Of a stretch of 64,000 bases of DNA, positions 44,941 to 54,633 are shown in pieces. Where the stretch lies: the NCBI RefSeq assembly GCF_000165505.1, contig NC_014632.1:1798001-1862000 (forward strand). Reading direction: 5' to 3'. Under the pieces are notes generated by a model, which was not told the origin of the DNA, ran no database searches, and saw only the letters and a program-made list of their open reading frames with translations. The stretch comes from Ilyobacter polytropus DSM 2926 (lineage in GTDB: Bacteria > Fusobacteriota > Fusobacteriia > Fusobacteriales > Fusobacteriaceae). The translations under genes were made by a program, and so were the position numbers. Numbering within the stretch: position 1 is the first letter of the stretch; each line of letters opens with the position of its first letter.

Positions 44941-45402
44941 TTAGGCTAGCAGATATTTTTTCATAAGAAGTCCCACTATAATTCCTAGAAGAGCACCGAT
45001 CAAGACTTCAAATGGTGTGTGCCCCAGTAACTCCTTTAGATTCTCATCATGAATTCTTTCCTCAATTTTCTGAGTAAGTCTTTCTACTATCTTATTTAAT
45101 ACCCCAGCTTGTTTTCCTGCGGCTCTTCTTATACCGGCTGCATCATACATGACTATTCCCGAAAAAATTACTGCTATTGCAAAATAGCTGCTTGACATCC
45201 CCTCGACTATAGCTATGGAAGTTGCCAGAGACGTGGCCGTAGATGAGTGAGAACTAGGCATTCCCCCAGTCCCCCAAAATCTTTTAAAATCCAATGTCTT
45301 ATCAAAAATTATGGCACTTATTACCTTGTAAAATTGAGCTATAAACCACGCAATAAATACAACATCGATTATCCTATTTCCAAAAATTATTCCTGGTTTC
45401 AT
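44941..45402 (-). CDS. DUF212 / divergent PAP2-family membrane protein
   Basis: A 153-residue protein with four or five hydrophobic segments. The PAP2-like core GGMPSSHSSTATSLATSIA and the MYDAAGIRRAAGKQAGVLN motif identify the YuiD/DUF212 family. These resemble acid phosphatases that act on lipid phosphates, but activity is unproven. It lies immediately upstream of dxs. Confidence 0.9.
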   Translation of the reverse strand: MKPGIIFGNRIIDVVFIAWFIAQFYKVISAIIFDKTLDFKRFWGTGGMPSSHSSTATSLATSIAIVEGMSSSYFAIAVIFSGIVMYDAAGIRRAAGKQAGVLNKIVERLTQKIEERIHDENLKELLGHTPFEVLIGALLGIIVGLLMKKYLLA

Positions 45403-45421
45403 AATTCTCTCCCAATATAAT

Positions 45422-45727
45422 TTATATTTTTTTCAATACCTCTGAAACAACAGGATTGTCTTTGTTTTCCTTATAAAATATCAGTGTCTTACCAATTATT
45501 CCCACAAGTTCAGATCCGGTTTTTTCTGCCAACTCAAAGGCGACCTCTTTTTTATCTACTTCAGAATTCTGAAGGATCTTCACCTTTATAAGTTCTCTAG
45601 ACTCTATTGCTTGAAGAAAACTCTCTACAAGGTTGTGCGACATACCGTCTTTACCAATCCTTACAATAGGATCTAGGTCGTGGGCCTCTTTTCTCAAAAA
45701 ATCTCTTTGTTTACTGTTAAGTTTCAT
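45422..45727 (-). CDS. yhbY: CRM-domain RNA-binding protein YhbY
   Basis: A 101-residue protein that is all CRM domain: LNSKQRDFLRKEAHDLDPIVRIGKDGMS, RELIKVKIL, and VGIIGKTLIFYKEN with the GxxG-type loop. YhbY binds pre-50S particles and helps ribosome assembly. It is placed between rnj and a membrane-protein gene. Confidence 0.93.
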   Translation of the reverse strand: MKLNSKQRDFLRKEAHDLDPIVRIGKDGMSHNLVESFLQAIESRELIKVKILQNSEVDKKEVAFELAEKTGSELVGIIGKTLIFYKENKDNPVVSEVLKKI

Positions 45728-45738
45728 TTTTCTCCTCT

Positions 45739-47553
45739 CTATACTTCCATTATTATCGGTAAAATTACCGGATTTCTCTGAATTTTGTCATAAAAATATT
45801 TAGATGCGACATCTTTTGTCACAGTTTTTAAGGCTGCCCATTCTGTAATTTTCTTTTCTTCGTAAGATTTCAGTTTTTCTTTGATGCATAAAGCTGCCTC
45901 ATTTATCATCTTTTCAGACTCTCTAGAATATACAAAACCTCTTGTAACTATATCAGGTCCTGCCAGTATCATTCCAGTTTCTTTAGATATAGTTAGAACC
46001 ACTATTACCACTCCGTCTTGTCCTAACTGTTGTCTGTCACGAAGAACGATATTCCCTATATCACCGACTCCTAATCCGTCTACGAGAATTGCTCCGGCAC
46101 TTACCTTTCCTGCTATTTTAGCATAGGACTTTGTAACCTCTATTTTGCTTCCGTTTACTGCGATAAGTATTTTCTTCTCAACAACCCCTGTCTCAATAGC
46201 AGTTTGTTTATGAGCCTTAAGCATCTTATATTCTCCATGAACAGGCATAAAGTGCCTTGGTTTTATGAGATTTAACATCAGTTTCTGCTCATCTTTACTA
46301 GCGTGTCCCGACACGTGTATTCCAGCTATTTTTCTAAATACAACTTCAGCATCATGCTTTAGTAGATTGTTTATATTATTATATACAGCCCTTTCATTTC
46401 CAGGTATTGGAGTTGCAGATATTATTACAGTATCTCCCTTTCTGAGCTTTATATGTTTATGCATGTCTTTAGCTATTCTAGAAAGTGCAGCAAGTGGTTC
46501 TCCCTGTGTACCTGTACACAGTATAACTACCTTGTCCTCTTTTAATTTTCCCACTTCATGAAGAGACACCATAAGTCCCTCTGGAATTTTTAGATATCCC
46601 AGCTTAGAAGCTATCTCAAAAACCCTAACCATGCTTCTTCCGTCTATGGCTATTTTTCTTTTATACTGGTGAGCCACATCTATTATCTGTTGAAGTCTGT
46701 GTATATGTGAAGCAAAAGAAGCTGCGATTATCCTTCCCTTGGCTTTTTCAAACTCCTGTCTAAAAGCCTCTCCCACACTTTTCTCAGAAGGTGTAAATCC
46801 CTCTACTTCTGAGTTGGTGGAATCTGAAAGAAGTAGATCTACTCCTTGATCTCCTAGCTGTGCAAGTCTTGAGAAGTCTACTCCTACTCCGTCTACAGGG
46901 GTAAGATCTATTTTAAAATCTCCCGTATGAACTATTACTCCTGCAGGTGTTGTTATTGCAAGGGCATAGGCGTCAGCTATTGAGTGAGTTACCTTTATAA
47001 ATTCAACTGTAAAATATTTACCTACCTTTATCTTGCTTCTTCCTTTTATCTCTTTCATTTTAGGGAGTACTTTTGAAAATCCAGGATTGTCAAATTTAGA
47101 CTTTGCAAGGGCTAAAGTTAGCTTTCCCCCGTACATAGGAACTGATTTATCTATCTTATTATATAAATAAGGAATTCCACCTATGTGATCCTCGTGCCCG
47201 TGAGTTATAAACAACCCTTTTATCTTATTTTTATTGCTTTCAATATATGAAAAATCAGGAATTACAAGGTCGATTCCAAGAAGTTCATCATCTGGGAAAG
47301 TAAGTCCAGCATCTAAGATGATTATCTCATCTCTGTATTGAACCAATGTCATATTTTTCCCTACTTCATCTAGTCCTCCTAGAGGAATCACATACATTTT
47401 CTCCTCTTTTTTTGCTTTTACCACCTCTGAACTGTCCACAACTTTAACTGCAGACACCTCTTCCGTTTTAGGTTTTTTTATATCTGTATTTTTTTCTCTA
47501 CGTACAGCAGGTCCCTTTCCATGGACCTCCTTTTGTTGATTTTTTATGCTCAT
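45739..47553 (-). CDS. rnj: Ribonuclease J
   Basis: An MBL-fold ribonuclease with 5'-3' exonuclease and endonuclease activity that matures and degrades RNA. The 604-residue protein has THGHEDHIGG as metal site, VIHTGDFKID, SGHASKDEQKLMLNLIKPRHFMPVHGEY and the C-terminal dimer domain. A basic, Lys/Glu-rich N-terminal stretch of about 50 residues precedes the canonical start near VIPLGGLDEVGKN; similar extensions contact RNA in other species. GGAGGG precedes the ATG. Confidence 0.95.
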   Translation of the reverse strand: MSIKNQQKEVHGKGPAVRREKNTDIKKPKTEEVSAVKVVDSSEVVKAKKEEKMYVIPLGGLDEVGKNMTLVQYRDEIIILDAGLTFPDDELLGIDLVIPDFSYIESNKNKIKGLFITHGHEDHIGGIPYLYNKIDKSVPMYGGKLTLALAKSKFDNPGFSKVLPKMKEIKGRSKIKVGKYFTVEFIKVTHSIADAYALAITTPAGVIVHTGDFKIDLTPVDGVGVDFSRLAQLGDQGVDLLLSDSTNSEVEGFTPSEKSVGEAFRQEFEKAKGRIIAASFASHIHRLQQIIDVAHQYKRKIAIDGRSMVRVFEIASKLGYLKIPEGLMVSLHEVGKLKEDKVVILCTGTQGEPLAALSRIAKDMHKHIKLRKGDTVIISATPIPGNERAVYNNINNLLKHDAEVVFRKIAGIHVSGHASKDEQKLMLNLIKPRHFMPVHGEYKMLKAHKQTAIETGVVEKKILIAVNGSKIEVTKSYAKIAGKVSAGAILVDGLGVGDIGNIVLRDRQQLGQDGVVIVVLTISKETGMILAGPDIVTRGFVYSRESEKMINEAALCIKEKLKSYEEKKITEWAALKTVTKDVASKYFYDKIQRNPVILPIIMEV

Positions 47554-47579
47554 GCTTTCCCTCCATAAATAATAGGAGA

Positions 47580-47612
47580 GTTTTAAAACGGTCCCCTACA
47601 CTGTTTTAAAAC
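47580..47612 (-). repeat. Repeated palindrome in the mrdA-rnj gap
   Basis: GTTTTAAAAC, itself a palindrome, occurs at 47580-47589 and 47603-47612, so the two can pair into a 10-bp stem. No pure U-tract follows. Possible processing or operator site in front of rnj. Confidence 0.4.
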
Positions 47613-47652
47613 CCACCTTCATTTTCTATTATAATTAAAATGTTCAAAAAAA

Positions 47653-49416
47653 CTACTCTTTTCCTTTTAATTCAAGATACTTGTCCACCATGGATTTTGC
47701 AGCAGGTCCGGCTATACTTCCTCCGCCCCCTGCTCCTTCTGCAAAAACAACAAACACAACCTCAGGATTATCTGCCGGAAAATATCCAGCTACCCATGCA
47801 TGGGATTTTTTATACTGAGAATTTTGTGCTGATCCTGTCTTTGCTGCGACTTTTATACCTTGAGTTCTGAGGGCTTTTGCAGTACCGTTGTCTTGTTCCA
47901 CCGTTGCTATCAGATCTTCATTTAATATATCAAAATATCTTTGTGAAACATCAGTTTCCATATATTTATCTCTTAAAACAGATTCTATACTATCAGAACC
48001 TTTAAAATAATTTACCACGTGAGGTCTGTAGGCGTATCCCTTGTTTGCAAGAATACAATATGCCATTGCTGCTTGAAGAGGTGTCATAGTAAGGTATCCC
48101 TGTCCTATAGAGAGATTTACCGTATCTCCCCTATACCAGCCCTCTTTTACATATTTTCTTTTCCACGATTCGTCAGGAAGTCTTCCGGATCTTTCTCCTG
48201 GAACGTCTATTCCTGTTTTTTTACCTATACCAAACTTTGTAGCCGTTTTAACTATAGGCTCATAACCCATCTCATCCCCAAGCTTATAAAAATAAGTATT
48301 CACAGATTCAACCAGGGCTTTTTTCAGATTCACAAATCCGTGTCCGCCGTGTTTCCAAGATTTCCACTTCCATTTACCGATCTGATAATATCCCGGGTCA
48401 TATATAGTTTCGTCTGGATTCAGGCCTTTTCCAAGAAGAGCTGTAGCAGTTATTATCTTAAATATTGACCCCGGAGGATACTCTCCCGTTATAGCTCTGT
48501 CACTTAGAGGTCTTCTTCTATCGTTTGTAATCTTACTCCATTCTTTAGGTGAAATTCTAGAACTAAACATATTCAGAGAATATGTGGGATAACTTACCAT
48601 TGCGAGAATTTCACCGTTTTTGGGATTAATAGCAATAGCAGATCCTTGTAGTTTCTTACTTTTAAAATATTCTTCCATATGACTCTGCAGCTCTTTATCT
48701 ATCGTTAGATAGATATCCTTTCCTTGATCAGGTTCTCTGGTCTTGAGTTTCTTCACAATTCTGTTAAGAGCGTTTACCTCTATATATTCATACCCTGCCT
48801 TACCTTGAAGTTGTAGATCATACTCCTTTTCCACGCCGTTTTTTCCTATTATATCTCTTTGTGTATAACCCAATCCCTTGAGTTTTTTGTACTCTGCTGC
48901 TGAGATTTTTTTTACATACCCTAAAACGTGTGAAGCCAGAGTATCATAAATATACTTTCTCTTAGAATATGTCTGAACCTGCAAGTAGGGGTAGTCAGAA
49001 AGTTTTTCCATTATTCTATGAGCTTCTTTTTCATCAAGGTCTTCTAAAAGTATATTTTCTCTTGTATAGGGAAAAATTTCCCCGTATTTTATTCGTTTTT
49101 CTATATATTCTTTTTCAAAACCTGTAAGATGAGATATTTCCCTTACTATCTCATCGTCAAATTTTCTTTCTTTCATATAAACTAGCCTGTAGCCAGCCTC
49201 ATTTGTTACAAGTAACTTTCCTTTAGAATCAAATATTTTACCTCTTGGAGCCTCGATTCTTTTTAGTTTAACTCTGTTTTTCTCAGAAAGATTTTTGTAC
49301 TTTTCTCCCTTTATGATCTGAAGATAAAATAGCCTAGACCCGAGAAGTGCAAATATCACAACAACAAATATCTGAAATATGTTGCATCTGCTGCTATTGT
49401 TTTTTCCAAGTCTCAC
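47653..49416 (-). CDS. mrdA: Penicillin-binding protein 2 (cell-elongation transpeptidase)
   Basis: A 587-residue peptidoglycan transpeptidase. N-terminal membrane helix (about 14-30, FVVVIFALLGSRLFYLQII), dimerisation domain with RGKIFDSKGKLL, then SxxK in PPGSIFKI, SVNTYFYKLG and KTGSAQNSQ. The open frame begins with GTG at 49416 and lacks a good ribosome-binding site. An ATG at 49439, overlapping the upstream stop as TAATG and preceded by GGGAG, reads MKKKK, then an A9 tract (49433-49425) takes it out of frame by one base. One extra A would give a smooth MKKKKSFEVRLGKNN start. Confidence 0.9.
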   Translation of the reverse strand: MRLGKNNSSRCNIFQIFVVVIFALLGSRLFYLQIIKGEKYKNLSEKNRVKLKRIEAPRGKIFDSKGKLLVTNEAGYRLVYMKERKFDDEIVREISHLTGFEKEYIEKRIKYGEIFPYTRENILLEDLDEKEAHRIMEKLSDYPYLQVQTYSKRKYIYDTLASHVLGYVKKISAAEYKKLKGLGYTQRDIIGKNGVEKEYDLQLQGKAGYEYIEVNALNRIVKKLKTREPDQGKDIYLTIDKELQSHMEEYFKSKKLQGSAIAINPKNGEILAMVSYPTYSLNMFSSRISPKEWSKITNDRRRPLSDRAITGEYPPGSIFKIITATALLGKGLNPDETIYDPGYYQIGKWKWKSWKHGGHGFVNLKKALVESVNTYFYKLGDEMGYEPIVKTATKFGIGKKTGIDVPGERSGRLPDESWKRKYVKEGWYRGDTVNLSIGQGYLTMTPLQAAMAYCILANKGYAYRPHVVNYFKGSDSIESVLRDKYMETDVSQRYFDILNEDLIATVEQDNGTAKALRTQGIKVAAKTGSAQNSQYKKSHAWVAGYFPADNPEVVFVVFAEGAGGGGSIAGPAAKSMVDKYLELKGKE

Positions 49417-49438
49417 TTCAAAACTTTTTTTTTCTTCA

Positions 49439-49858
49439 TTACATACTCCCGAAAAACTTATCGTCTTTTTTCATGTATAGATAATTAAAGATCCCGTATG
49501 ACATCATCAGTTTAATCAATATAAAAAACGTGAAATAACCTGTCTTAAAATATACCATTCCACAGTATAGTACTGCCTGAATTAATATAATAAAGGGAAG
49601 GTTATATTTTTCATAGGCTATAATTTTAGATACCCAGTGAAAAACAAGATAAAATACTGTCCCTGCCATAGCTGCAGTTGTAAAACTTACACTTTGAAAT
49701 GACACTATAAAGGCCACTAAAAGAATAAGAAAAATAGAATCCACATTTTTTTTATAAACTAGATAAGTTATATAGGGAATAGCTATAAAATTATAAGGGT
49801 AATCCAAAGCCAGACTATTTTCCAAAAATATCAGTATCAGGGAGAAATAATTTATCAT
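49439..49858 (-). CDS. mreD: MreD-like rod-shape membrane protein
   Basis: A 139-residue protein with about five hydrophobic segments and few charges (MINYFSLILIFLENSLALDYP...). Sequence identity to MreD cannot be judged by eye, but length, topology and its position directly before mrdA match the mreCD-mrdA order. mreB and mreC are not in the window. Its stop overlaps an ATG for mrdA (TAATG). Confidence 0.55.
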   Translation of the reverse strand: MINYFSLILIFLENSLALDYPYNFIAIPYITYLVYKKNVDSIFLILLVAFIVSFQSVSFTTAAMAGTVFYLVFHWVSKIIAYEKYNLPFIILIQAVLYCGMVYFKTGYFTFFILIKLMMSYGIFNYLYMKKDDKFFGSM

Positions 49859-49859
49859 T

Positions 49860-50195
49860 TTATCTCTTGATTATCTCCTTAGCTTCATTCCAAAGGACTT
49901 CAAGTTTATAATAATCCCTGGTTTCTTCATCCATAATATGGACCACTATATCGTCTAGGTCTACTAGAACCCACTTAGCTTCATCGTATCCCTCTATACC
50001 CAGTCGAATCTCCCCTGACTCTCTTATTTTTTTGTCCACTTCATCAGTTATTGCCTGTATATTTCTGTTAGAACTTCCTGTGCATATTACAGCATAGTCA
50101 CATAATGAACTTTCCCCTTGAAAATCAAGTACTAATATGCCCTTTGCCTTTTTACTTTCTATTGCATCAACTACTGTTTGTAACTTCCCGGTCAT
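49860..50195 (-). CDS. rsfS: Ribosomal silencing factor
   Basis: A 111-residue protein that binds L14 and blocks subunit joining in poor growth. Family pattern KGILVLDFQGESSLCDYAVICTGSSNRNIQAI and AKWVLVDLDDIVVHIMDEETRDYYKLEVLW is clear. GGGAGG precedes the ATG; one base separates it from the next gene. Confidence 0.95.
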   Translation of the reverse strand: MTGKLQTVVDAIESKKAKGILVLDFQGESSLCDYAVICTGSSNRNIQAITDEVDKKIRESGEIRLGIEGYDEAKWVLVDLDDIVVHIMDEETRDYYKLEVLWNEAKEIIKR

Positions 50196-50208
50196 TTTGC
50201 CTCCCGAA

Positions 50209-51189
50209 TTATTTTATGAAAATATTTATTTTGTTTTTTAACTCCTTATTTTCAACCATATTTTTTATTCCAAGCTTTTGAGAAAGTTTGTATCCCGTAT
50301 AATAATCTTCACTGTTATACTCTATAAGACTCTCTTCTGCTTTAGATGAATTCTTGTTAGCCTCTACATTTTTATAGCCTATCTTCTTTAATTTTGCTAC
50401 GGTTTCACCTGTTCCTTTAGAATCTCCAAACACGTCTATTTCAAGAAGCCCCTCTTGCTCTTTTCCTAGCACAAATACTACATTTGCAAGGGTAGGAAGA
50501 CTTCCTTCTTCCTTTACTCTAAAGTACTTCTCGTCTAATTCTAAGATCATCTCTTTCAATTTATCTTCAGGAAGATCTTTATTCATAACATAACTATACT
50601 GTTCAAAGGCCTCATAGTTAGCGCTATTATACTTTACAGAAAAAGCATCTTTCAGCTTTTCTCCAGCCTGTCTTGCGTAACCTCTTCTTCCGTTGGCATT
50701 CAATATATCAACTATGGCATTTTGTACCTCTCCGCCTCCGGTCACCTCATAATAAAGCGCTAGAAACATTGAGTTCAGGCTAGACGTCAGCACATACCTT
50801 TTATCTCCCATTGATATCTCAGGGATATTTTTCATATGTTTTGTATTTACATCTACCTCTTTTCTTTTTACTACTTTAAAGTTTTCTACCTTTTCAGGAA
50901 GTATCTCATTTAATCTTCTTACAACTTCCTCATAATTTTTAGTATTAACAATATCTCCTAGAGTCTCATTCTTATTGATGCTGATCTCAAAGGGTATCTT
51001 AATGGATAATTTTTCTCCGTATACTACAAAAGTGTTTTCTTTTCCTATTACTATATATTTATCCCACTCCTGAAATTCCTTGTCATTTCTTTTTCCTACA
51101 TTTACAAGGAGAGTTACTGTTAGAATCAAAATCACAGAACAGATAAAGAATAAAAATTTAACCTTATTTTTATTTAATCTTCTTGCCAC
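50209..51189 (-). CDS. LytR C-terminal-domain envelope protein
   Basis: A 326-residue protein with an N-terminal membrane helix (FLFFICSVILILTVTLLVNV) and two LytR_C-like units. The first starts AIVDILNANGRRGYARQAGEKL, the second LLEIDVFGDSKGTGETVAKLKKIGY. There is no LCP catalytic domain. The domain is common in cell-wall-associated proteins of unknown role. It starts with GTG and overlaps mtaB by 20 bases. Confidence 0.75.
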   Translation of the reverse strand: MARRLNKNKVKFLFFICSVILILTVTLLVNVGKRNDKEFQEWDKYIVIGKENTFVVYGEKLSIKIPFEISINKNETLGDIVNTKNYEEVVRRLNEILPEKVENFKVVKRKEVDVNTKHMKNIPEISMGDKRYVLTSSLNSMFLALYYEVTGGGEVQNAIVDILNANGRRGYARQAGEKLKDAFSVKYNSANYEAFEQYSYVMNKDLPEDKLKEMILELDEKYFRVKEEGSLPTLANVVFVLGKEQEGLLEIDVFGDSKGTGETVAKLKKIGYKNVEANKNSSKAEESLIEYNSEDYYTGYKLSQKLGIKNMVENKELKNKINIFIK

Positions 51190-52483
51190 CTCTTAGCCTC
51201 CCGTTTTCTACTCCAGATATTAAGACTTCAACCAGTTCATTTACTTTGCCTAAATAATCTACTATTTCAACTTTTATATAATTCCTGCTGTATCCATATG
51301 TGTTCCCATTTTTAGTCTCTTCTACCAAGACCTCCATTGTTTTCCCCACATATCTTTCTCCTAGTAATTTCTGCATATTTACTTTCAGATTTTCTAGTTT
51401 TTCAGCTCTTGATTTTTTTGTTTTAGAATCTACCTTTTCAGGAAGTCTGCTAGCTGCTGTATTTTCTCTATCAGAATACTGGAATATATGAAGATCCGAA
51501 AAACCAACCTCTTTTATCACAGAAACGGTGTTTTCAAAATTTTTCTCATTTTCTCCTGGAAATCCCACTATAACATCTGCAGTATATTCTATATTTTCCA
51601 CAGTATTTTTTAGCTTCAGCAGCCTTTCTTTTATTAGTTGACTGTCATAATTCCTGTTCATAGCCTTCAAAATTTCATCATCACATGACTGAAGGGAAAT
51701 ATGTAAATGTGGCATAAGTTTTGAATTATTTTTCATAAGTTCTATAAATCTGTCACTTATTTTATCAGGATACATCGACCCTATTCTGATTCTCTCTATT
51801 CCGTCTACCTTAGATATTTCGTCTAAAAGAGTTTCAAAGTCTCCGTTTTCAGGGATATCTTCTCCGTAAACACCAAGGTTTATCCCTATTATTATAATTT
51901 CTTTGAATCCTTCTTTGGCAAGAATAACAGCCTCTTTCAGTATGCTTTTTAGTTTTCTAGACCTGCTTTTTCCCCTTGCAAATGGAATTTTACAGTAAGA
52001 GCAGAAGTTATTGCATCCATCCTGTATCTTTATATATGCTCTAGACATTTCTCTGAGAGTTGAAAATTCAAGTTCTTCATATTCTTTTGCATCAAAAATA
52101 TTTCTATGTATCACACGCTCTGAGGTCTTCTCTGACTCTATATTATTTATGAGATTTATTATCCCACTTTTATCACTGTTACCTATTACATAGTCTATCT
52201 CTTTTATTCCCTCTAAATCCTTTGCATTGGTTTGAGCATAGCATCCTGTGGCTATCACCAGAGAGTCTGGATTGTTTTTTTTTGCCCTTCTCAGCATATT
52301 CCTTGTTTTTCTGTCTGCTATAGTTGTCACCGTACATGAATTTACTATATATACATCTGCCTTATCATCAAAATTTACCTCATCATATCCTAAATCTGAC
52401 AGCTGTTTCTTTATACTTTCTGTTTCATACTGGTTTACCTTGCACCCTAGAGTACAAAAAGCCGCCTTTTTATTCGAGATCAT
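51170..52483 (-). CDS. mtaB: tRNA t6A37 methylthiotransferase MtaB
   Basis: A radical-SAM enzyme that makes ms2t6A in tRNAs reading ANN codons. At 437 residues it has the UPF0004 domain (AAFCTLGCKVNQYETESI, first Cys of cluster II), the radical-SAM CNNFCSYCKIPFARGKSRSR and a C-terminal TRAM domain. The TLGCKVNQYE start separates it from MiaB and RimO. Together with tcdA in this window it acts on the same t6A base. Confidence 0.93.
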   Translation of the reverse strand: MISNKKAAFCTLGCKVNQYETESIKKQLSDLGYDEVNFDDKADVYIVNSCTVTTIADRKTRNMLRRAKKNNPDSLVIATGCYAQTNAKDLEGIKEIDYVIGNSDKSGIINLINNIESEKTSERVIHRNIFDAKEYEELEFSTLREMSRAYIKIQDGCNNFCSYCKIPFARGKSRSRKLKSILKEAVILAKEGFKEIIIIGINLGVYGEDIPENGDFETLLDEISKVDGIERIRIGSMYPDKISDRFIELMKNNSKLMPHLHISLQSCDDEILKAMNRNYDSQLIKERLLKLKNTVENIEYTADVIVGFPGENEKNFENTVSVIKEVGFSDLHIFQYSDRENTAASRLPEKVDSKTKKSRAEKLENLKVNMQKLLGERYVGKTMEVLVEETKNGNTYGYSRNYIKVEIVDYLGKVNELVEVLISGVENGRLRGGKKIK

Positions 52484-53183
52484 TGATCAAAACTCCTCCT
52501 ACTACAATTGCCGCTGTTTCCGCTCTGAGAATTCTTTTCCCCAGAGTAATTACCTTTGCATTATTTTCTTGAAGGTAAGCTACTTCTTCTTCCGAAAAGC
52601 CCCCTTCAGGTCCGATAAGATATAAAATTTTCTTCAGAGTTTTTTCAGAGTTATTTAAAACATCTTTTATTCTGGTGTTTTCAGCACATTCATAAGGTAG
52701 AAGCACCAAATCATAATCAGAATATTCTATTTCTGAAAGCTTTAGAGGTTCACTGATCTCCACTAATTTTACCCCTTGACACTGTTTCAAAGCTTCCTTT
52801 GAGACTGTGTCCCATTTGCTCTTTTTCCCCTTCAACTTTACTATAGTTCTCTTAGTAAGAGTTGGGATTATTTTATTTATACCTATCTCTGTTAATTTCT
52901 GTATTACCAGATCCATTTTATCATTTTTTAAAATTCCCAAGGCTGCATCTATTCTTATTTTAGAAGAGTATTCATCACTTTTTTTATCATTTATTTCCGC
53001 AGTAATCTCTTTTTTTTCTAAAATAACTATAGTACAAAAATATTCATACTCTCCGTCTACAACTCTTAGTTGGTCGCCCTCTTTCATTCTAAAGACATTT
53101 TTTAGATGATTTACATCGGCTTTTTCTGTTATCTTTATAATATTTTCAGATATATTTTCTTTTTCTACAAAAACACTTATCAT
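52470..53183 (-). CDS. rsmE: 16S rRNA (uracil1498-N3)-methyltransferase
   Basis: A SPOUT-fold methyltransferase of 237 residues. The N-terminal PUA-like part reads HLKNVFRMKEGDQLRVVDGE. The knot motifs are QKLTEIGINKIIPTLTKRT, LIGPEGGFSEEEVAYLQ and TLGKRILRAETAAIVVGGVL. It overlaps mtaB by 14 bases. Confidence 0.95.
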   Translation of the reverse strand: MISVFVEKENISENIIKITEKADVNHLKNVFRMKEGDQLRVVDGEYEYFCTIVILEKKEITAEINDKKSDEYSSKIRIDAALGILKNDKMDLVIQKLTEIGINKIIPTLTKRTIVKLKGKKSKWDTVSKEALKQCQGVKLVEISEPLKLSEIEYSDYDLVLLPYECAENTRIKDVLNNSEKTLKKILYLIGPEGGFSEEEVAYLQENNAKVITLGKRILRAETAAIVVGGVLINDLE

Positions 53184-53195
53184 ATTTACAGACCC

Positions 53196-53618
53196 CTACA
53201 TCATTTCTTTATTGTTAATAAGGTCATCAAGTGTAGTCTCTTTTAGAATATCACTTAGAGCATTATCTAGCCTGCTCCAAAGACACGATGTTCTGCACTT
53301 TTCCTCTACACAACTTTTATTCTCTGTGTTTTCATTGCAGTCTACGATTTTTACATCTGAGTCAAGTATCTCATAAAGTCTGAATACATTTATTTTTTTG
53401 GGGTCTCCTATCAGCTTATACCCTCCGTTAGGTCCTCTTTTTCCCTCTATAATATTTTCCTTTTTAAGCTTAAATAATATCTGCTCTAAATACTGTACAG
53501 AGATATTTTGGTCCTTCGATATCTCTTTTATCCTTACTAGTCTATCAAAATCTCTATTTTGTTCAGCAATGTATACCAAGGCTCTGAGTCCATATCTGAT
53601 TCTAGTGCTTATTTTCAT
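53196..53618 (-). CDS. Rrf2-family transcriptional regulator (IscR-like)
   Basis: A 140-residue winged-helix regulator. [21 protein letters not shown] and [32 protein letters not shown] are typical. Three Cys (in [11 protein letters not shown], preceded by one in DCNENT) could hold an Fe-S cluster, so iron-sulfur or redox sensing is likely. No isc/suf genes are near; its targets are unknown. It overlaps ruvB by four bases. Confidence 0.9.
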   Translation of the reverse strand: MKISTRIRYGLRALVYIAEQNRDFDRLVRIKEISKDQNISVQYLEQILFKLKKENIIEGKRGPNGGYKLIGDPKKINVFRLYEILDSDVKIVDCNENTENKSCVEEKCRTSCLWSRLDNALSDILKETTLDDLINNKEMM

Positions 53619-54616
53619 TTTTGATTTTTCTCCTTTATATTTAAATGTTCATAGGCTTTTGGGGTTACCACTCTTCCTCTGTGGGTTCTTTTTATAAAGC
53701 CTATCTTCACAAGGTAGGGCTCATAGACCTCTTCGAGGGTTTTTCTGTCCTCACCCAAAACAAGAGACAGAGTCTCTATCCCTACAGGTCCTCCGCCGTA
53801 ATTTTCAATCACTGCACCTAGTATCTCCCTGTCAAGTTCGTCTAGTCCGAACGAATCAATTCCTAGTAAACTCATAGCTTCTTTAGCAAGAGGTTTGGTT
53901 ACAACTCCGTCTCCTCTTATCTCAGCATAGTCTCTTACTCTTTTCAGAAGTCTGTTAGAGATTCTAGGAGTTCCTCTGCTTCTAAAAGCTATCTCTTCGG
54001 CTCCTTCTAACCTTACGTCAACCCCTAATATGCTTCCGCCTCTTAGTATTATTTTTATAAGTTCTTCACTTTTATAGTAATCCATCCTGTGAACCACTCC
54101 AAACCTGTCCCTCAAAGGCGAGCTCAGAAGTCCGGCTCTGGTGGTGGCCCCTATAAGTGTAAAATTAGGAAGTTCTATCCTTATAGAACGGGCAGAGGGA
54201 CCCTTTCCTATTATTATGTCAAGCTCCCTGTCTTCCATAGCTGGGTATAGTATCTCTTCTACAGAGGTGTTCAGCCTGTGGATTTCATCTATAAACAATA
54301 TATCGTTTTCCTCTAAGGATGTTAGTATTGCAGCTAGGTCTCCTGCCTTATCTAATACAGGCCCAGAAGTTATCTTGAGGTTGACCCCCATCTCTGTTGC
54401 TATAACTCCTGCCAGTGTTGTTTTACCTAGTCCCGGAGGACCGTAAAGCAACACATGATCCACAGCTTCTCCTCTTCTTTTAGCAGCCTCTATAAAAATA
54501 GACATCTTTTGTTTGAGGTTATCCTGTCCTATATATTCATCAAATCTCTTTGGTCTCAAACTCTTTTGAATATCAACCTCGTTTTCAAATTCTCCGGCAG
54601 ATAGCACTCTGTCCAT
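53615..54616 (-). CDS. ruvB: Holliday junction branch-migration helicase RuvB
   Basis: An AAA+ hexameric motor of 333 residues: Walker [13 protein letters not shown], Walker [10 protein letters not shown], sensor 1 [18 protein letters not shown] and the winged-helix C-domain with [16 protein letters not shown]. It acts with RuvA and RuvC, which are not in the window. Confidence 0.97.
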   Translation of the reverse strand: MDRVLSAGEFENEVDIQKSLRPKRFDEYIGQDNLKQKMSIFIEAAKRRGEAVDHVLLYGPPGLGKTTLAGVIATEMGVNLKITSGPVLDKAGDLAAILTSLEENDILFIDEIHRLNTSVEEILYPAMEDRELDIIIGKGPSARSIRIELPNFTLIGATTRAGLLSSPLRDRFGVVHRMDYYKSEELIKIILRGGSILGVDVRLEGAEEIAFRSRGTPRISNRLLKRVRDYAEIRGDGVVTKPLAKEAMSLLGIDSFGLDELDREILGAVIENYGGGPVGIETLSLVLGEDRKTLEEVYEPYLVKIGFIKRTHRGRVVTPKAYEHLNIKEKNQK

Positions 54617-54633
54617 AATTTACTGACCACCTT

